Notes under the pieces: generated by a model | Told to the model about the DNA's origin: nothing | Seen by the model: only the letters and a program-made list of their open reading frames with translations | The model's database searches: none | In this document: positions 1-10,728 of the stretch, in pieces | Layout of the letters: the number at the start of each line of letters is the position of its first letter | How positions within the stretch are numbered: position 1 is the stretch's first letter | Translations under genes and position numbers: made by a program | DNA from: Toxonevra muliebris | Taxonomy: Eukaryota; Arthropoda; Insecta; Diptera; Pallopteridae | Direction of reading: 5' to 3' | Length of the DNA: 64,000 nucleotides | Assembly: GCA_963691655.1 (NCBI GenBank) | Contig: OY829328.1 | Location: 75,458,400-75,522,399 of the forward strand

Positions 1-126
1 ATGTTTACAAAATATATCTCGAATATATAAAGAATATACATAATGTGTGTGTGTGTAAATGAAAAATGACAATTTCCCTTTTGGGAAAATTTTAACAATA
101 AGAAATTCTTGAACACTTCGACACTA

Positions 127-152
127 TTTTTTTTTTTTTTTTTTTTTTTTTT
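127..152. repeat. poly-T run
   Basis: An uninterrupted T tract of 26 bases. It could be the poly-A tail of a minus-strand retroposed sequence, but no recognisable element body follows it. Confidence 0.9.
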
Positions 153-864
153 GTGGTTTCATACTTACTTACGAACATCTATGTATATGAAATTGATACA
201 AATTTGCATAACTATTAACCGTTTATCTGTACCATCGGGTCTATATGACCTCAAGCTACTTTAAAGCAGTTTAAGGCACAATCCCACTGTCACAATTTGA
301 CCTTATTTCAACAATTATTCACACTGAAATAATCAACAAACCCTCACTGATCTACAATGACTGATTTTCTAATTACTAATTCCCAAGAATTTTGGGATGA
401 ATGTTCTTGGCACATATAAATTCTATAGAAAAAGCTTTGGGGTCTTTGTGACCCCAAGGTTAAGTAAAATCAATTTTGATAACAGACAAAGTAAGACTGC
501 CTGATTATCCTAGTATTTTTCTAGGCTTAAACAGTTGTTATCTATAAAAATTATATATCCTTTTTCCTAAAAGTAAATCAGGTTCAATGGCATATAAAAT
601 CTTCATTCTGAGATTCTACAATTTAATTTTAACTTTCAACTTTTGGAATAAGTGGCATTTGCGTTTCGCCGCTGGCTTTTAAAGTAGTAAGAACAATTTC
701 GCAATGTGTTTTTGAAAAGCGTAGCAGAGCGAGTAGTATCGTTGTGTAGTATACGCCTGGCAAGGCAAGCGTGCAAAGCGCGGATGTCGTCGTGTGGAAT
801 ACGCTTTGTAGGAAAGCGTGTAAAGCGAGTAGTCGTGTAGCGAAAAGCGTGTGGCTTCTGAGGT
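153..864. other. no gene seen
   Basis: No supported gene. From about 640 to 860 the composition becomes GC-richer, with loosely repeated pieces around 'agcgtg', 'aaagcg' and 'gtagtcgtgt'. This suggests a decayed tandem repeat next to the retroelement tail that begins at 865. The short open frames here lack any family motif. Confidence 0.5.
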
Positions 865-1319
865 TTTTTTTTTTTGGTACATTGGCAGGTGGAAATCTTC
901 ATAGATACCGCAGAACTCCAGTTCTATGGTTATATGGGATTTCTACCGACTAAAATCACCTACTTTCTCTCCTTCTCCCCGCGGGACTACCAGTTGGTAT
1001 TACTTCGCAGGGCTGGTTCAGCGTAATGCTATTACTCAAATATTGTTATAGCGACGTGTCGTCCGCTGCTGTTGCTTGGAGCTATTTGTGTTGTGCAAAT
1101 AACGGTTTATTGTTGATCACTCATTCTCGTCGTCTTCTGTATTTGCGATATTTCGTTGCGCACGTTCGGCTTTACGCATTCCTCAACAATGTTATGATGC
1201 TTTTTGCCATCTTGCATACTGCATTCCACTTCTCTACCGTTGCGCACATCTATGCTGTCAAGTTGTCTATCGTGGGGGGTTCCCCAAAAGCTCTAAGGTG
1301 TGTAACGACAAGTGCGTAG
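865..1319 (-). mobile_element. R1-like non-LTR retrotransposon, 3' end remnant
   Basis: Minus-strand 3' end of a non-LTR element. A T run at 865-876, which is a poly-A tail on the minus strand, is followed by 'gtacattggcaggtggaaa'. The same tail and junction occur at 32,970-33,003, where the element carries recognisable RT. The match continues in blocks through 'cctactttctctcc', 'attacttcgc' and the stretch around 1,190-1,290, with scattered indels. Only 3' UTR and the last coding part are represented, and no intact frame remains. The assignment to the R1 group comes from the longer copy. It is an old, diverged, truncated copy. Confidence 0.7.
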
Positions 1320-2040
1320 TTTATATAATGCATTATAGACGTCCGGGCTTCAAATACACGGGTGCGAGAGAAGCGTCCGGCCTGATGAACCAATCTAAAA
1401 CATCTCTATACGTTCCGTTGTCTGTTCACCTGACAGTTAGCATCAAATGAGTATGTACACCGCTCCGAAATGTCCATTATCGCTCGACCTGATACCCACC
1501 TTCTGTCTGTTTGTAATGTTATATCGCGAGGTTACTAACCTGTATTTACTGCCACTCATGCTTGTTGACTTGTTCGCAACTGACTGTTTGTTTTCTTGTG
1601 TGCACCTACTTTATGCATGCTACTCTTCTTCTTTCTTGCTTTCAATCTTATTTCCAGTCGACGCTGTCGCTACTGGAACTGTATGCGTTGTTGCTTTGCT
1701 GCTATTGGTTGTTTCGTGGTGGCGCGCTTTTGTCGTTTGTTTATTTTTACTTTTATTTTCTGTTTGCTTCTATGTTGCTGCTAAGCATGATTTTCGCGCC
1801 TGTTGTTGTTGTTGTTTTTGTCGACGCAAACATATATGCAGATGATCTTTTCTTCTTCGTTTTCTTGTATGCTTGTTGCTATACGCGGCTGTGCATTTGC
1901 TGATGGCGTGATTTTCCTTCCCTCTTGTTGTTTTTGTTCTTTATTGTTGTCCTAGTGGGACCAGCTGTCTGTCGCACCCAGTGAACACTGTTTTCTTGTG
2001 CGGTAGAATTTGGGTGGACCCATAAATTGTGCCGGCACAA
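1320..2040. other. GC-richer low-complexity region, possibly older retroelement sequence
   Basis: This stretch is richer in G and C and in TTG/TTGTTG runs than its surroundings. On the minus strand it reads as CAA-rich sequence of the kind seen in retroelement 5' UTRs and ORF1 regions. Plus-strand open frames at 1,447-1,845 and 1,562-1,903 encode hydrophobic Leu/Phe/Cys-rich peptides. These are what antisense CAA/GCA repeats would give, and I do not call them genes. The block ends near 2,040, where AT-rich DNA resumes. It may belong to the same R1-like copy, but I see no direct motif. Confidence 0.3.
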
Positions 2041-2546
2041 TATGTAAAAACTTTCAATTTGCTATCTTATTAAATAAACGAGAACAAAAAAAATAAAATT
2101 AGTCAATTTCCAGTATTAAAAATAAGGAATATCCTTAAAGGCCATGAGAAAAGACTAGATCTATTTATTTTAGTGACTCAATTTAACCTAACCTAGATTG
2201 GTGATAGACGAGTGAAACCTTGTATCCGGAAGCCTATATAAAAAAAGAGGACTGATGATCAATTGGATGATGAGATTTAAAAGCAAGTGGACTGGAAACC
2301 AGATATCAATTACAATCAATTACATATGTTAACAAGCTTCATCAGAAAATCAATATTTTTTTGAAGTAGTTTATCGTAGAATTCTTATCGAAGTTCAGTT
2401 TCTAAATTAATAGTAAAAAATATGCTTTATTATTATTGTTAAGGAATGCACTGCACCTGTAAGTTCTATTGTGACGGCAATCCATCAAAACTTGCTGTGG
2501 TATATGAGTTGACAACTACAAATATAGCACTTCATACATATTTATA
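2041..2546. other. no gene seen
   Basis: AT-rich sequence with no motif, repeat or plausible coding frame that I recognise. Confidence 0.5.
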
Positions 2547-3371
2547 GGGGAATGTCGTCTAGGTTGGAATACTGTCTAGATCGGGACATCGCTTTTTGCC
2601 CGTTTTTCACACTAGCGCCATCTACGATTCAGTACAAAATTGTTCACCGCATTGACAGCAAACTTTTCATGTTACTTAGAGTTCAGAGCGCGAATAGTAT
2701 GCACATGTCACGATAGAGAGTGTTCAAATATCGAAAGAAAACTAATTCATAGTACAAAAAAAAAAATCAAAAAAATTAAAAACAACAAAGTAAGCTGACT
2801 AAAATTGTTCGTTGAAGTGTTATTTGAAAACTTAGAGCGTTATTTCGTGTTCGCATCACGAGTTTGTGGTTTACGTGATGCGACGCCAAATGGCGAGTGT
2901 AGTCAAGGTCGGAATACGGTTTTCTTTTTTTGACATCAAATGGAACAGAAAGGTGCATTTGAAATGCGCCAATTTGACGCCTAGCTTTTTTTCTCTAGCA
3001 TAATTGCGATTCGGAATAATTTTCGGCCAATTTTCATTTTTTTTATTTGATAAAATAAAAATCAAATTTCATTTAAAATTTAAAATTTCACACTGAGTTC
3101 TTTTAATTTCAATTTCAGGATTCCTTCCCCATTATAAAGTATATTTCAGCATTTTTCTTTCATTTGCTGTTCATTGTCAAACATTTCCTTTTATATTTCA
3201 TTGATTTTCTATGGTGTTTCGACTTTGACTACAATTTTTTTCTTTTTTTTCAAATGTATTTTGCATTGCATGAGATTCTTTTCAAACATATGTGACATTA
3301 CACAAAATTCGTCCTACAACGGAAGTTATAGGCTAAAGTCAAAAGGTGTTCCAACCTAGACGTTACTCCCC
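2547..3371. mobile_element. TA-flanked MITE, 825 bp
   Basis: The left end reads GGGGAATGTCGTCTAGGTTG and the right end, reverse-complemented, reads GGGGAGTAACGTCTAGGTTG. Both are followed by GGAA(T/C)AC, giving imperfect terminal inverted repeats of about 26 bp. TA dinucleotides flank both ends (2,545-2,546 and 3,372-3,373), as expected for the Tc1/mariner/pogo superfamily. No transposase remnant is visible inside, so it is a non-autonomous element. The short minus-strand frames at 2,776-3,065 overlap each other and show no family motif. Confidence 0.75.
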
Positions 3372-3373
3372 TA

Positions 3374-4429
3374 CATAAAATAATTTAGAGAACTCAACGG
3401 AATATGCCTAGAAAATCGTTTTCCATCTAAAATCTAATAATTCGTTGTAAAATTTTTTTTTTTAATATAGTATAAAAAAATAAACCCATAAATAGATTTC
3501 TAAAAAAGAAGTAGAAAATTAACTTCATACAATGATGTCAGACTATTGCATAGTATACTCAAATGAAATATGAGGAGCCTGCTAACAAATTTTTTTTATA
3601 TTTTTTTTTTAGTAACAACTACTCACACACACACATATAAACATGCATTCATATATGTATACATATTAGAGCATGAGTCGTCGCATGTAAAGGACACAAT
3701 TTCTAATGAAAATAAATCAGGATATGCTAATCCTTTATGACGTATGTAAATTACATTTTACCACCACATGGACCTTTTAGTATCCTTTTTCCTCAACTAC
3801 TATACGCGTACATACATATATACACTCACACATATATCTGCATATATGTATATTTGTTGACTTTGGTATGGCTCAGGCATGCGCGCATGTTTTGTTCATA
3901 CATAACTCATACAAAGACATGACAAAATGATTAAGCGAAATTGCCATTTTCACTTTGTTGGTGGTGACAGAGAAGAACGTAGTGGTTGGAGTTGTGATAG
4001 TAGTAGTAGTAGTAATAATAGTGTATCTCTACTTTTATGTATGCATGTAATTGTTTAGATACTTATATATACATAAGCATGCATACATGTGTGTGTTCTA
4101 ATTGAAAGCGCCGAAAATGCCAAACCGCATTAAACACAAATAATTGTAAAAGTTCGTGAGCTAGCGGGAAATGAAAATTCAATTGGAATTAATATGATAT
4201 TAAACATTTATATGTGTATGTAGGTAATTCCTAAGCACATTCACTCTCCTTAATGCTCTATATTCTTTTTCCCAGACATTGTTCGGAACCAGTCCGTTTT
4301 TGGTCGCTATCTTGCATGCCAAATTGTTAGGTCCCAAAATATGGTGGTCTGGTTTTTGTTGCCTAGTTCATTCAGTAAAACTTGGTATTTTCCTAATCAC
4401 ATTGAAGATATCTCAAAGGAGTCCGAAGT
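3374..4429. other. no gene seen; microsatellites
   Basis: Intergenic AT-rich DNA with short CACA and ACATATAT runs near 3,620-3,660 and 3,810-3,860 and an AGT run near 4,000-4,015. No coding signal. Confidence 0.5.
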
Positions 4430-5075
4430 CCGAAAAACCCCAGTACCTCAGGGTTTAACATAACCTCATAAAATTTTTTTCGAACCCGTGGGTCAGACCA
4501 TGATTGTTACATGTTTTTGGGGTCGCTGAATCTGAATCCGAGATCTAAAAAGCACCAGAATATCAGGTTTTCAACATAACCTGCAAAATACCTCATTATC
4601 TAAGTCAAAAACTTGACAAGCTGGGGTTTTTTAGACCTCGGATTCGGATTCAGCGACCCCAAAAACATATAATAAACATAATCCGGCCCCCGGGATCGAA
4701 AAAAAAATAGTATGAGGTTTTTTGAGGTTATGTCAGAACCCTGACGTGCTGGGGCTGTTTGGACCTCGAATTCGGATTCAGCGACCCAAAAAACATGTCA
4801 TAAACATGGTCTGGCCCCGAGATTGAAAAAAAATTGCATGAGGTTTTTTGAGGTTATGTCAGAACCCTGACGTGCTGGGGTTTTTGGACCTCGAATTCAG
4901 ATTCAGCGACCCAAAAAACGTATCATAAACATGGTCTAGCTCCAATATTGAAAAAAAATTGCCTGAGGTTTTTTGAGGTTATGTCAGAACCCTGACGTGC
5001 TCGAATTTTTTGGACCTCGAACTCCTATTCAGCGACCTACAAACATATAATAAACATAATCTGGCCCCCGGACTC
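4430..5075. repeat. 125-bp tandem module with an inverted copy
   Basis: Four imperfect tandem copies of a module of about 125 bp start near 4,617, 4,744, 4,869 and 4,994. The recognisable phrases are 'gacctcgaattcggattcag', 'cgacccaaaaaaca', 'aaacatggtctggcccc' and 'ttttttgaggttatgtcaga'. Immediately upstream, 4,440-4,610 is an inverted copy ('ggggtcgctgaatctgaatc'), so the region begins as a palindrome and continues as a direct array. No open frame runs through the repeats. Family unknown. Confidence 0.75.
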
Positions 5076-5099
5076 AAAAAAACTTTTTTTTGTGTGGCT

Positions 5100-5725
5100 G
5101 TGTTATTAGAAAACTATCAGGTTAATCACAAGGCAGATCAAAACCGGCACAAAACAGTAGTCTGTAAATCTGATTGAATCAAAATTCAGACCAAAAACTG
5201 AACCAAAAAACAGATAATTCGGACCAGAAATCAACTAAAGTTTAGACTAGAAATAAAATTCAGACCAAAACTCAGACTGAATTCTGAACATCAAACTAAA
5301 ATTTGAACTAAGACTCATATCAAAAGTAGACCAAATTCAGATAAAAAATAAGACCAAAATTCAGATTAGAAATCAAACGGAAACCTAACCAAAAAACATG
5401 TCCAAACATCCAACCTGAATACAGATCAAAACTCAGAACAAAAATTCAGACAAAAATTAGACCAAAATTTGAACCAAAACTCAGACCAAGTTCAGGCAAG
5501 ATTCAGGACAAAATTCATAACGCTATTCAATATAAAATTTAGATCAAAACTTCCATTTTTGAGAAGCAGTAGTATCCCCATTCGGAATCCATCGCTGACC
5601 TTGATATTTCTGAGCCTGAATTAATTTCAATTCCCTTGGAAAAGCACAGATGAATTTTTCCCCATCAGCCCAAATTCTGATCAAAATTCTTATCGAATTC
5701 AGAAAAAATTCTGACAAAGCTCAGA
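5100..5725. repeat. degenerate 'cagaccaaaattcag' low-complexity repeat
   Basis: A purine-rich stretch built from loosely repeated 'cagaccaaaatt', 'aaattcaga' and 'caaaactcag' words with no fixed period. The same kind of sequence reappears at about 25,480-26,060. No coding potential is visible. Confidence 0.6.
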
Positions 5726-6255
5726 CCGAAAATCAACACACACTTCACATAGAAATTTCTATTTTTTGGGGGGCTGAATTCCCTTTTTGAATCCGCCTCT
5801 TGTGACCTTAAAATTTCAAGGAAAAGGGAAAGGAAAGATCTATTCTCTGATTAATTGGAATTCCTAAAGAGGAAATGAATCAAACTCTCGACTAGGCCAA
5901 AATTTAACTTACCCTAACAAATGATCTATTGTGATACCACATGGGTGTTCATTCATTCTCACACCTCTTTCCCCTTCCCCCCTTTTTTTAGACGAAACCT
6001 GGTTAGTCAAACTATTTGGACGTTATCCGTTACTAGTATTTAGGGGGTTTCATATGTCATCTGATCCGAATTCACTCAGGTCGTTGTAGAACCAGAAGTC
6101 CTATGGAATTTTTTCAATTGATAGCCAAAATTGAACTGAACCTATACATCTTAACAGTTCCTATAAAAGTCATTTGGGAGCACATCCAGCCAAATGGCGT
6201 GTAAGTCTACAATGCAGTGATCATTTATTACTGTCATAATTTTGCCGGAGTTTAT
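5726..6255. other. no gene seen
   Basis: Mixed AT-rich sequence with no feature I can support. Confidence 0.4.
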
Positions 6256-6950
6256 TCTAATTTTTAATTTAATAAAATAGCACCTCTACACTCGAGGACG
6301 ATAGGGCCCGGAGAAGATGAAAGAAGTTGTGAAAATTATCATGACAAACGAATTAAGTTTTAAGGAAGCTGCTCGAATGTTACATGTTGTGTGGGGACAC
6401 TTCATTAAAAAGTCAAGCTCGAATCCGGTAACAGCTATTCTTTGGGGTCCTCAAGTACGTTTTCAAAGGTTTAATCGTACCTAACCTAGAGGCTTGGAAA
6501 ACGAAATGAAATTGGCAGTTCATTTGAAAAAGCTCTGCTAATATGGCTTTCTATTGAACAGGTCAAAATTCGTCAACCACCATTTCTTTACACTGAGCCA
6601 TTAAAGATTCATCACAAGTTTTTTCTCCAATAGGTCAAGAAAGAATATTTATCTCGAAAACCCGCGAGATGGAACATTCTCATCCCGAACCGACAGTGCA
6701 GTCACTGTATATCTGTCGAACTGCTCGAATGTGCCAAAGAAAAAGAAGTATCGCTGCTATGTTTGCCATCACATTCAACTTATGCCCTCCAATTTTTTCA
6801 AGGCATATTTTAAGGCAGAAACCAACTCGAGGGTCCGTCAACTCGTGAAGCACAAAATGTCAAGGTACCAGATGGGCTCTCTTGTACCGACAGTTTGGAG
6901 TAAGGCTGCAATGCTGCTCCTGATGGTGCCAAAGAGAGTAACCTAATTGA
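6256..6950 (+). pseudogene. pogo/jerky-like transposase fossil (psq-type N terminus)
   Basis: Across frames the translation starts at 6,317 with MKEVVKIIMTNELSFKEAAR, which resembles the psq helix-turn-helix at the N terminus of pogo/tigger and jerky-type proteins. It is followed near 6,495 by 'LENEMKLAVHLKKLC', which resembles the LE-x-E start of the CENP-B-type second DNA-binding half. Further downstream the frame around 6,731-6,946 gives a cysteine-containing peptide that I cannot align. Several stops and shifts interrupt the reading. No DDE catalytic core and no terminal repeats were recognised. The family call rests on short motif similarity only, and it could be another HTH-bearing fossil. 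Confidence 0.4.
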
Positions 6951-6969
6951 AAAATAGGCCAAGGAACTA

Positions 6970-7208
6970 GACGACCTCGATAGTCTAGTGGTTAGTGCAC
7001 TAGACTTTCATCCGGGAGGTTCGGGTTCGGTTCCCGTCTTCGTCTGGTGGTTAATTTTCATAACTTTCTTATATTCACTATTAATATGAAGTGTATGAAA
7101 ATTATAAGAATGTGTACAAGTACACACCTTGGTTGGTAATGGCAAAACCAAACCAAGCAGATAAAAAATTGCCACACCGCCGTTCGAAATCGGCGTTAAA
7201 CTGTAGAC
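6970..7208 (+). mobile_element. tRNA-Glu-derived SINE (copy 1)
   Basis: The head has a perfect-looking Pol III A box, TAGTCTAGTGG, at about 6,981, and a B box, GGTTCGGTTCC, near 7,028. A 'CTTTCATCC' anticodon-loop-like stretch resembles tRNA-Glu(UUC). Acceptor pairing is poor, so this is a SINE head and not a working tRNA. The body (7,050-7,208) contains 'aagtgtatgaaaattataag' and 'acaccttggttggtaatggc'. The same head and body occur in reverse at 31,380-31,626. The DD37E-like element A follows at the TA at 7,209-7,210. DNA just beyond it (8,776 onward) may be the rest of the SINE tail. Confidence 0.8.
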
Positions 7209-7364
7209 TAAGGAGTGAGATTGAAAAAATCTTAACACACGTTTTACCTAATAACTTTTGTTGGGTGTAAAATTTTAAAATTTCTTTGATCTAGTTATCT
7301 TTGAAAATATATCAGTTGTTATTTTTAATGACAAGCATGTTGATTTATTGTGAGTTTGATCAAA

Positions 7365-8656
7365 ATGAGTGAAGAAACAGAAGTACGTCTTAAAATTATT
7401 AAAAATTTTCAAAAAAATCCAAATTGGTCTTACAAAAAATTGGCCAAAGAATTGAAGGTCTGCCGTCAAACTGTTTCCAATGTTATTAAACAGTTTCAGG
7501 AGAATTTGACCATCGATAGGAAACCTGGTTTGGGAAGAAAATAAGGACCACATGATATTGGGGAAGCCAAGAACATAGAAAACATATTGAAAAGATCTCC
7601 AAACACATTTGGTAGAAAAGCTGCCCGGTTAGGCCAGTGCTCTGAATATTTGGTGCGAAAAGTTAAAGCCAATGCAGGTTTGAAAACATACAAAGTCCAA
7701 AAAGTTCCAGACAGAAATGCTGCCAAAAAATTTAGACGCCAAAAGTAGGGCTCGGAGATTAAAATAGAATTTAATTACAAAAATATGGCAGATTTTACGG
7801 AGCTTCCAGGTCAAAATTTTTATGTTGCCGATACTCGAGCTCGAGGAAATGTCGCAGAACAATTGACAGGCTGAGAGGAAAAGCGGGCTAAAATTTATTT
7901 ATATAAGAGCAAAAGTGAAATAATTTAGAGAGTCAATGCAAGAATGGCATAAGTAATACGGTTTAGAGTGAAAATGAAACGCCTTAAAAGTAAGAGCAAA
8001 AGTAATATAACAATTCTTTCACAGCAAGAACAGCATAGTTTTTTATTCCGTTTTCGCTCTGAACATATTTCGTTTTGCTTTTGCTCTGAACATATTTCGT
8101 TTTGCTTTCGCTCTTAAGTAAAATTATTCCCCTTTTTACTGAACGTAGAAGTTATACCACTTTTCCTCTCAGCGTCTCAATTTAGAATCCAAAAGCAGAC
8201 AAAATTCCTGGTATGGCAAGCTATATGCAGCTGCGGCAAAAGTAGCAAGTCATTTGTTACAGTGGTCTCTATAAATACCGAAATATACATCAAAGAATGT
8301 TTGAAAAAAAGACTTCTTCCTTTCATAAGAGAGCACAATGTGTCCACATATTTTTGGCCCAATTTAGCATCATGTCACTACGGCAAGAAAGCTCTGGAGT
8401 GGTACCAAAGTAATAACATAGTTTTTGTACCAAGAGAGGCCAATCTCAATCCTCCAAATTGTCCGGAGCTAAGACCAGTGGAGAGATATTGGGCTCTTGT
8501 GAAAAGAAACTTAAAGAGCACAAAAAAAGTGTCCCAAAATATCGAAGATTTTAAAAGGAGATGAGCAAACTGTTCCAAAAAGGTGTCTGAAACAACTATC
8601 AAATCTCTAATGGAAAGCTTGTCAAAAAAGGTTCACGAGTTCATAAATAGTGGTTA
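7365..8656 (+). pseudogene. DD37E-like transposase pseudogene (copy A)
   Basis: The N terminus (MSEETEVRLKII) is a helix-turn-helix domain with 'YKKLAKELKVCRQTVSNVI'. A CAA-to-TAA change gives a stop at 7,542-7,544. After frameshifts the sequence continues with 'YLVRKVKANAGLKTYKVQK'. The segment that should hold the first catalytic Asp (DDETYxKADF in related element E) is deleted, leaving only 'ADFTELPG'. A nested element then splits the gene at 7,865. The C-terminal half (8,262-8,656) keeps 'FWPNLASCHYGKK', where the second Asp is replaced by Asn, and 'PELRPVERYW' with the catalytic Glu. It cannot encode active transposase. Confidence 0.85.
7865..8177. mobile_element. nested non-autonomous DNA transposon inside copy A
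   Basis: A block of 313 bp interrupts the transposase frame, flanked by a 5-bp direct repeat CAATT (7,860-7,864 and 8,178-8,182). Its ends are inverted: GACAGGCTGAGAGGAAAAG on the left, and AGACGCTGAGAGGAAAAGTG when the right end is reverse-complemented. The interior has direct repeats of roughly 22-24 bp built on 'gctctgaacatatttcgttt'. Removing the block and one CAATT restores the frame from 'VAEQ' to 'FRIQKQTKF'. The superfamily is uncertain. The same insertion is found in copies B, C and D. Confidence 0.8.
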
Positions 8657-8775
8657 AAACTATAAAAGTTATATTTTTCTGTAATTTGTAAAATATTATC
8701 AATTAAATAAAAAAAAAATCAAAACTCTAAGATCAACCGTTATATATGTTAAGATTTTTTCGATCTCACTCCTTA

Positions 8776-10728
8776 TGTGGCATCACAAAGGGCCGTACAC
8801 GCCTAAGTGTGTCACTTGACAGCGACTCCAACCTAACCTAGAGCCCGAGGAAACATAGGCAGAAATTGTGTTTCATTCCCATAGGTCTCAGGCGAGCGAG
8901 AGAGTTCTGTGCTTATTTTTGATAAGTGACTTAAGACATAGCGATAAATGGAACTGGAATAATAAGTATGAAGTTTTTCTCAAGATTGAATTTACTTTTA
9001 AATCATTAACGAGTTTATTCCATTAAATAAGAACTTAAAATCTCTTAAAAAAAAATTTAAAAAAAATCCCAATTAAGTAACAATTTAAAAGAAAACCAAA
9101 TTTAAAACTCAGTACAAGTAATTTATTAAATAGAAGAAAAGATATTAAAAAATAACTTAAAAACAAAGAAAAATAACAAGAAAAACATATTAAGATCCTT
9201 CAAAAAAAGGATGCTGTCACAAAGTTATCACAACTACTGGCGTTTCTTCTTCTTCTACTTCTTCCTATGTACTACTTCTTTGACGAGCTTTTCATTTTCT
9301 CGCTTAAATGCAAAACAGGATATTAATAAAAATTCAAAATGGTTTGACAAAGTGAAAATAATACAAAACTACACAAACTCAAAACATCAACAACAACAAA
9401 AACGCTTAATTAAATTGTTTGCGGGTATTAAAAATGGCAAAATGAGACAAAGACAACAACAACAACAAGAAAAAAACAATACAAATAAAAAATAAAATAA
9501 AGAAGGAAAAAACTAAAAGGAAAAGGAAGGGCGGAAAAAATATAAAGAAAAAAATAATAATAAACAAGAAACAATTTTATACAATGAGAAAAAGAGCACA
9601 AACATAAACACACTCACACACACACACACACACAAACAAATCACATCAACATTATATTTGCGCCATTTAACCCTTTTAAGCCCTTTTAAACCGCGAAGCT
9701 CACATTTAACATTAAACAACTATACACACACACACACACAAAGAAGAAAAGAAAGACAAAGCGTAGAATGAATAATAAAAAAGAAAGAGAGAAAAAAAAA
9801 ACTGTCAAAAGGAAATTAAAAATGTGCACCACAATACTCGAATACAACAACGAGAATATTTTCACCACGACGAATATTTCGACGACCGACCAAAAGTGTG
9901 ATTTGCTGTAAAGGCGAATACTGAAAATTGCAAAGCACAAAGCGCGAACTCAAGGGATACAAACAAACAAGCAAAGGAACTAAAAAAAAAAATTCTCCTA
10001 TAAACAAAAGCAACAAAGCGTCAAAGTCATGATGCCGAAAAGCGACGAGCGAACGCCAAATTTTTTAGATGCTTTTGGGCTGCAAAAATAAAAAAAAAAA
10101 AATAAAAATTATACAAAAATAATAAATCTTAAGAATTTTTTTTGTTTTTGTGTATGCGTATGTATATCGTACTTAAATAAAATTTGTCCTTATATTTTTT
10201 TTTTTTTATTTCTATTTTATGTAAATTTTATAAGTCATTCCTATTTTGTTTGTATAGAATTTTTGTCAAATAAGTACTTTTTGTTGTTGTTTTGTTTTTC
10301 CATTTGGATACACGCTTTTTTAACCCTTTGTATAAGTGTATGTTTTTAACCCTTCCCTGCCGAACATGCCAAATTTTGTTTTCAATAATATTAAGGAATA
10401 GTATTCTTCAATCTGAACCGCTTTTGTTTTATGACTTCTTCAATATCTTAATTACAAGCGCTAAAACCTGAAATTACCTATATGGTTCGTTGGGCAGTGT
10501 CAAGTAAAATGGAAATCCATAACTTTTTTTTTAATCACTTTATTGAGAAAAATAATCAAAAATTAAAATTTATACCAATTATTCGGTGTGAAATTTATGG
10601 AAACAATATCTTTTGGCTATATAGAAAATTAAAAATTTTATTTTATTTTATTTTTATGTGAAAAATATATTTTTTCGCATTAAAATGGCAACAACTTTTG
10701 ACAACTGGAGTTTTCTAATACCGTTATA
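8776..10728. other. no gene seen; CA and A-rich tracts
   Basis: The first 60 bases may be a SINE tail. The rest is extremely AT-rich, with CAACAA runs (9,388-9,470), CA repeats (9,611-9,635 and 9,724-9,740) and long A runs. The open frames at 9,211-9,495 and on the minus strand at 9,428-10,016 are low-complexity artefacts. Confidence 0.5.

Larger units (their letters stand above)
7211..8773 (+). mobile_element. DD37E-like Tc1/mariner element, copy A
   Basis: Terminal inverted repeats start AGGAGTGAGATTGAAAAAAT on the left and, reverse-complemented, AGGAGTGAGATCGAAAAAAT on the right. The flanking TA target duplication is at 7,209-7,210 and 8,774-8,775. The element is 1,563 bp long. It carries a broken transposase and a nested 313-bp transposon. 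Three related copies (B, C, D) in this window share the same nested insertion and the same internal coding deletion. The lineage was therefore non-autonomous when it spread and needed transposase from elsewhere. Confidence 0.92.

Noticed and set aside
1805..1850. Plus-strand 'IYADDL' as a reverse transcriptase motif
   Set aside because: No other RT motif is near, the surrounding peptide is Leu/Phe/Cys-rich low complexity, and the likely element strand is minus.
6975..7045. Functional tRNA-Glu gene
   Set aside because: The A and B boxes and TΨC arm are good, but acceptor-stem pairing is poor and the sequence is followed by a body shared with another copy. It is a SINE head.
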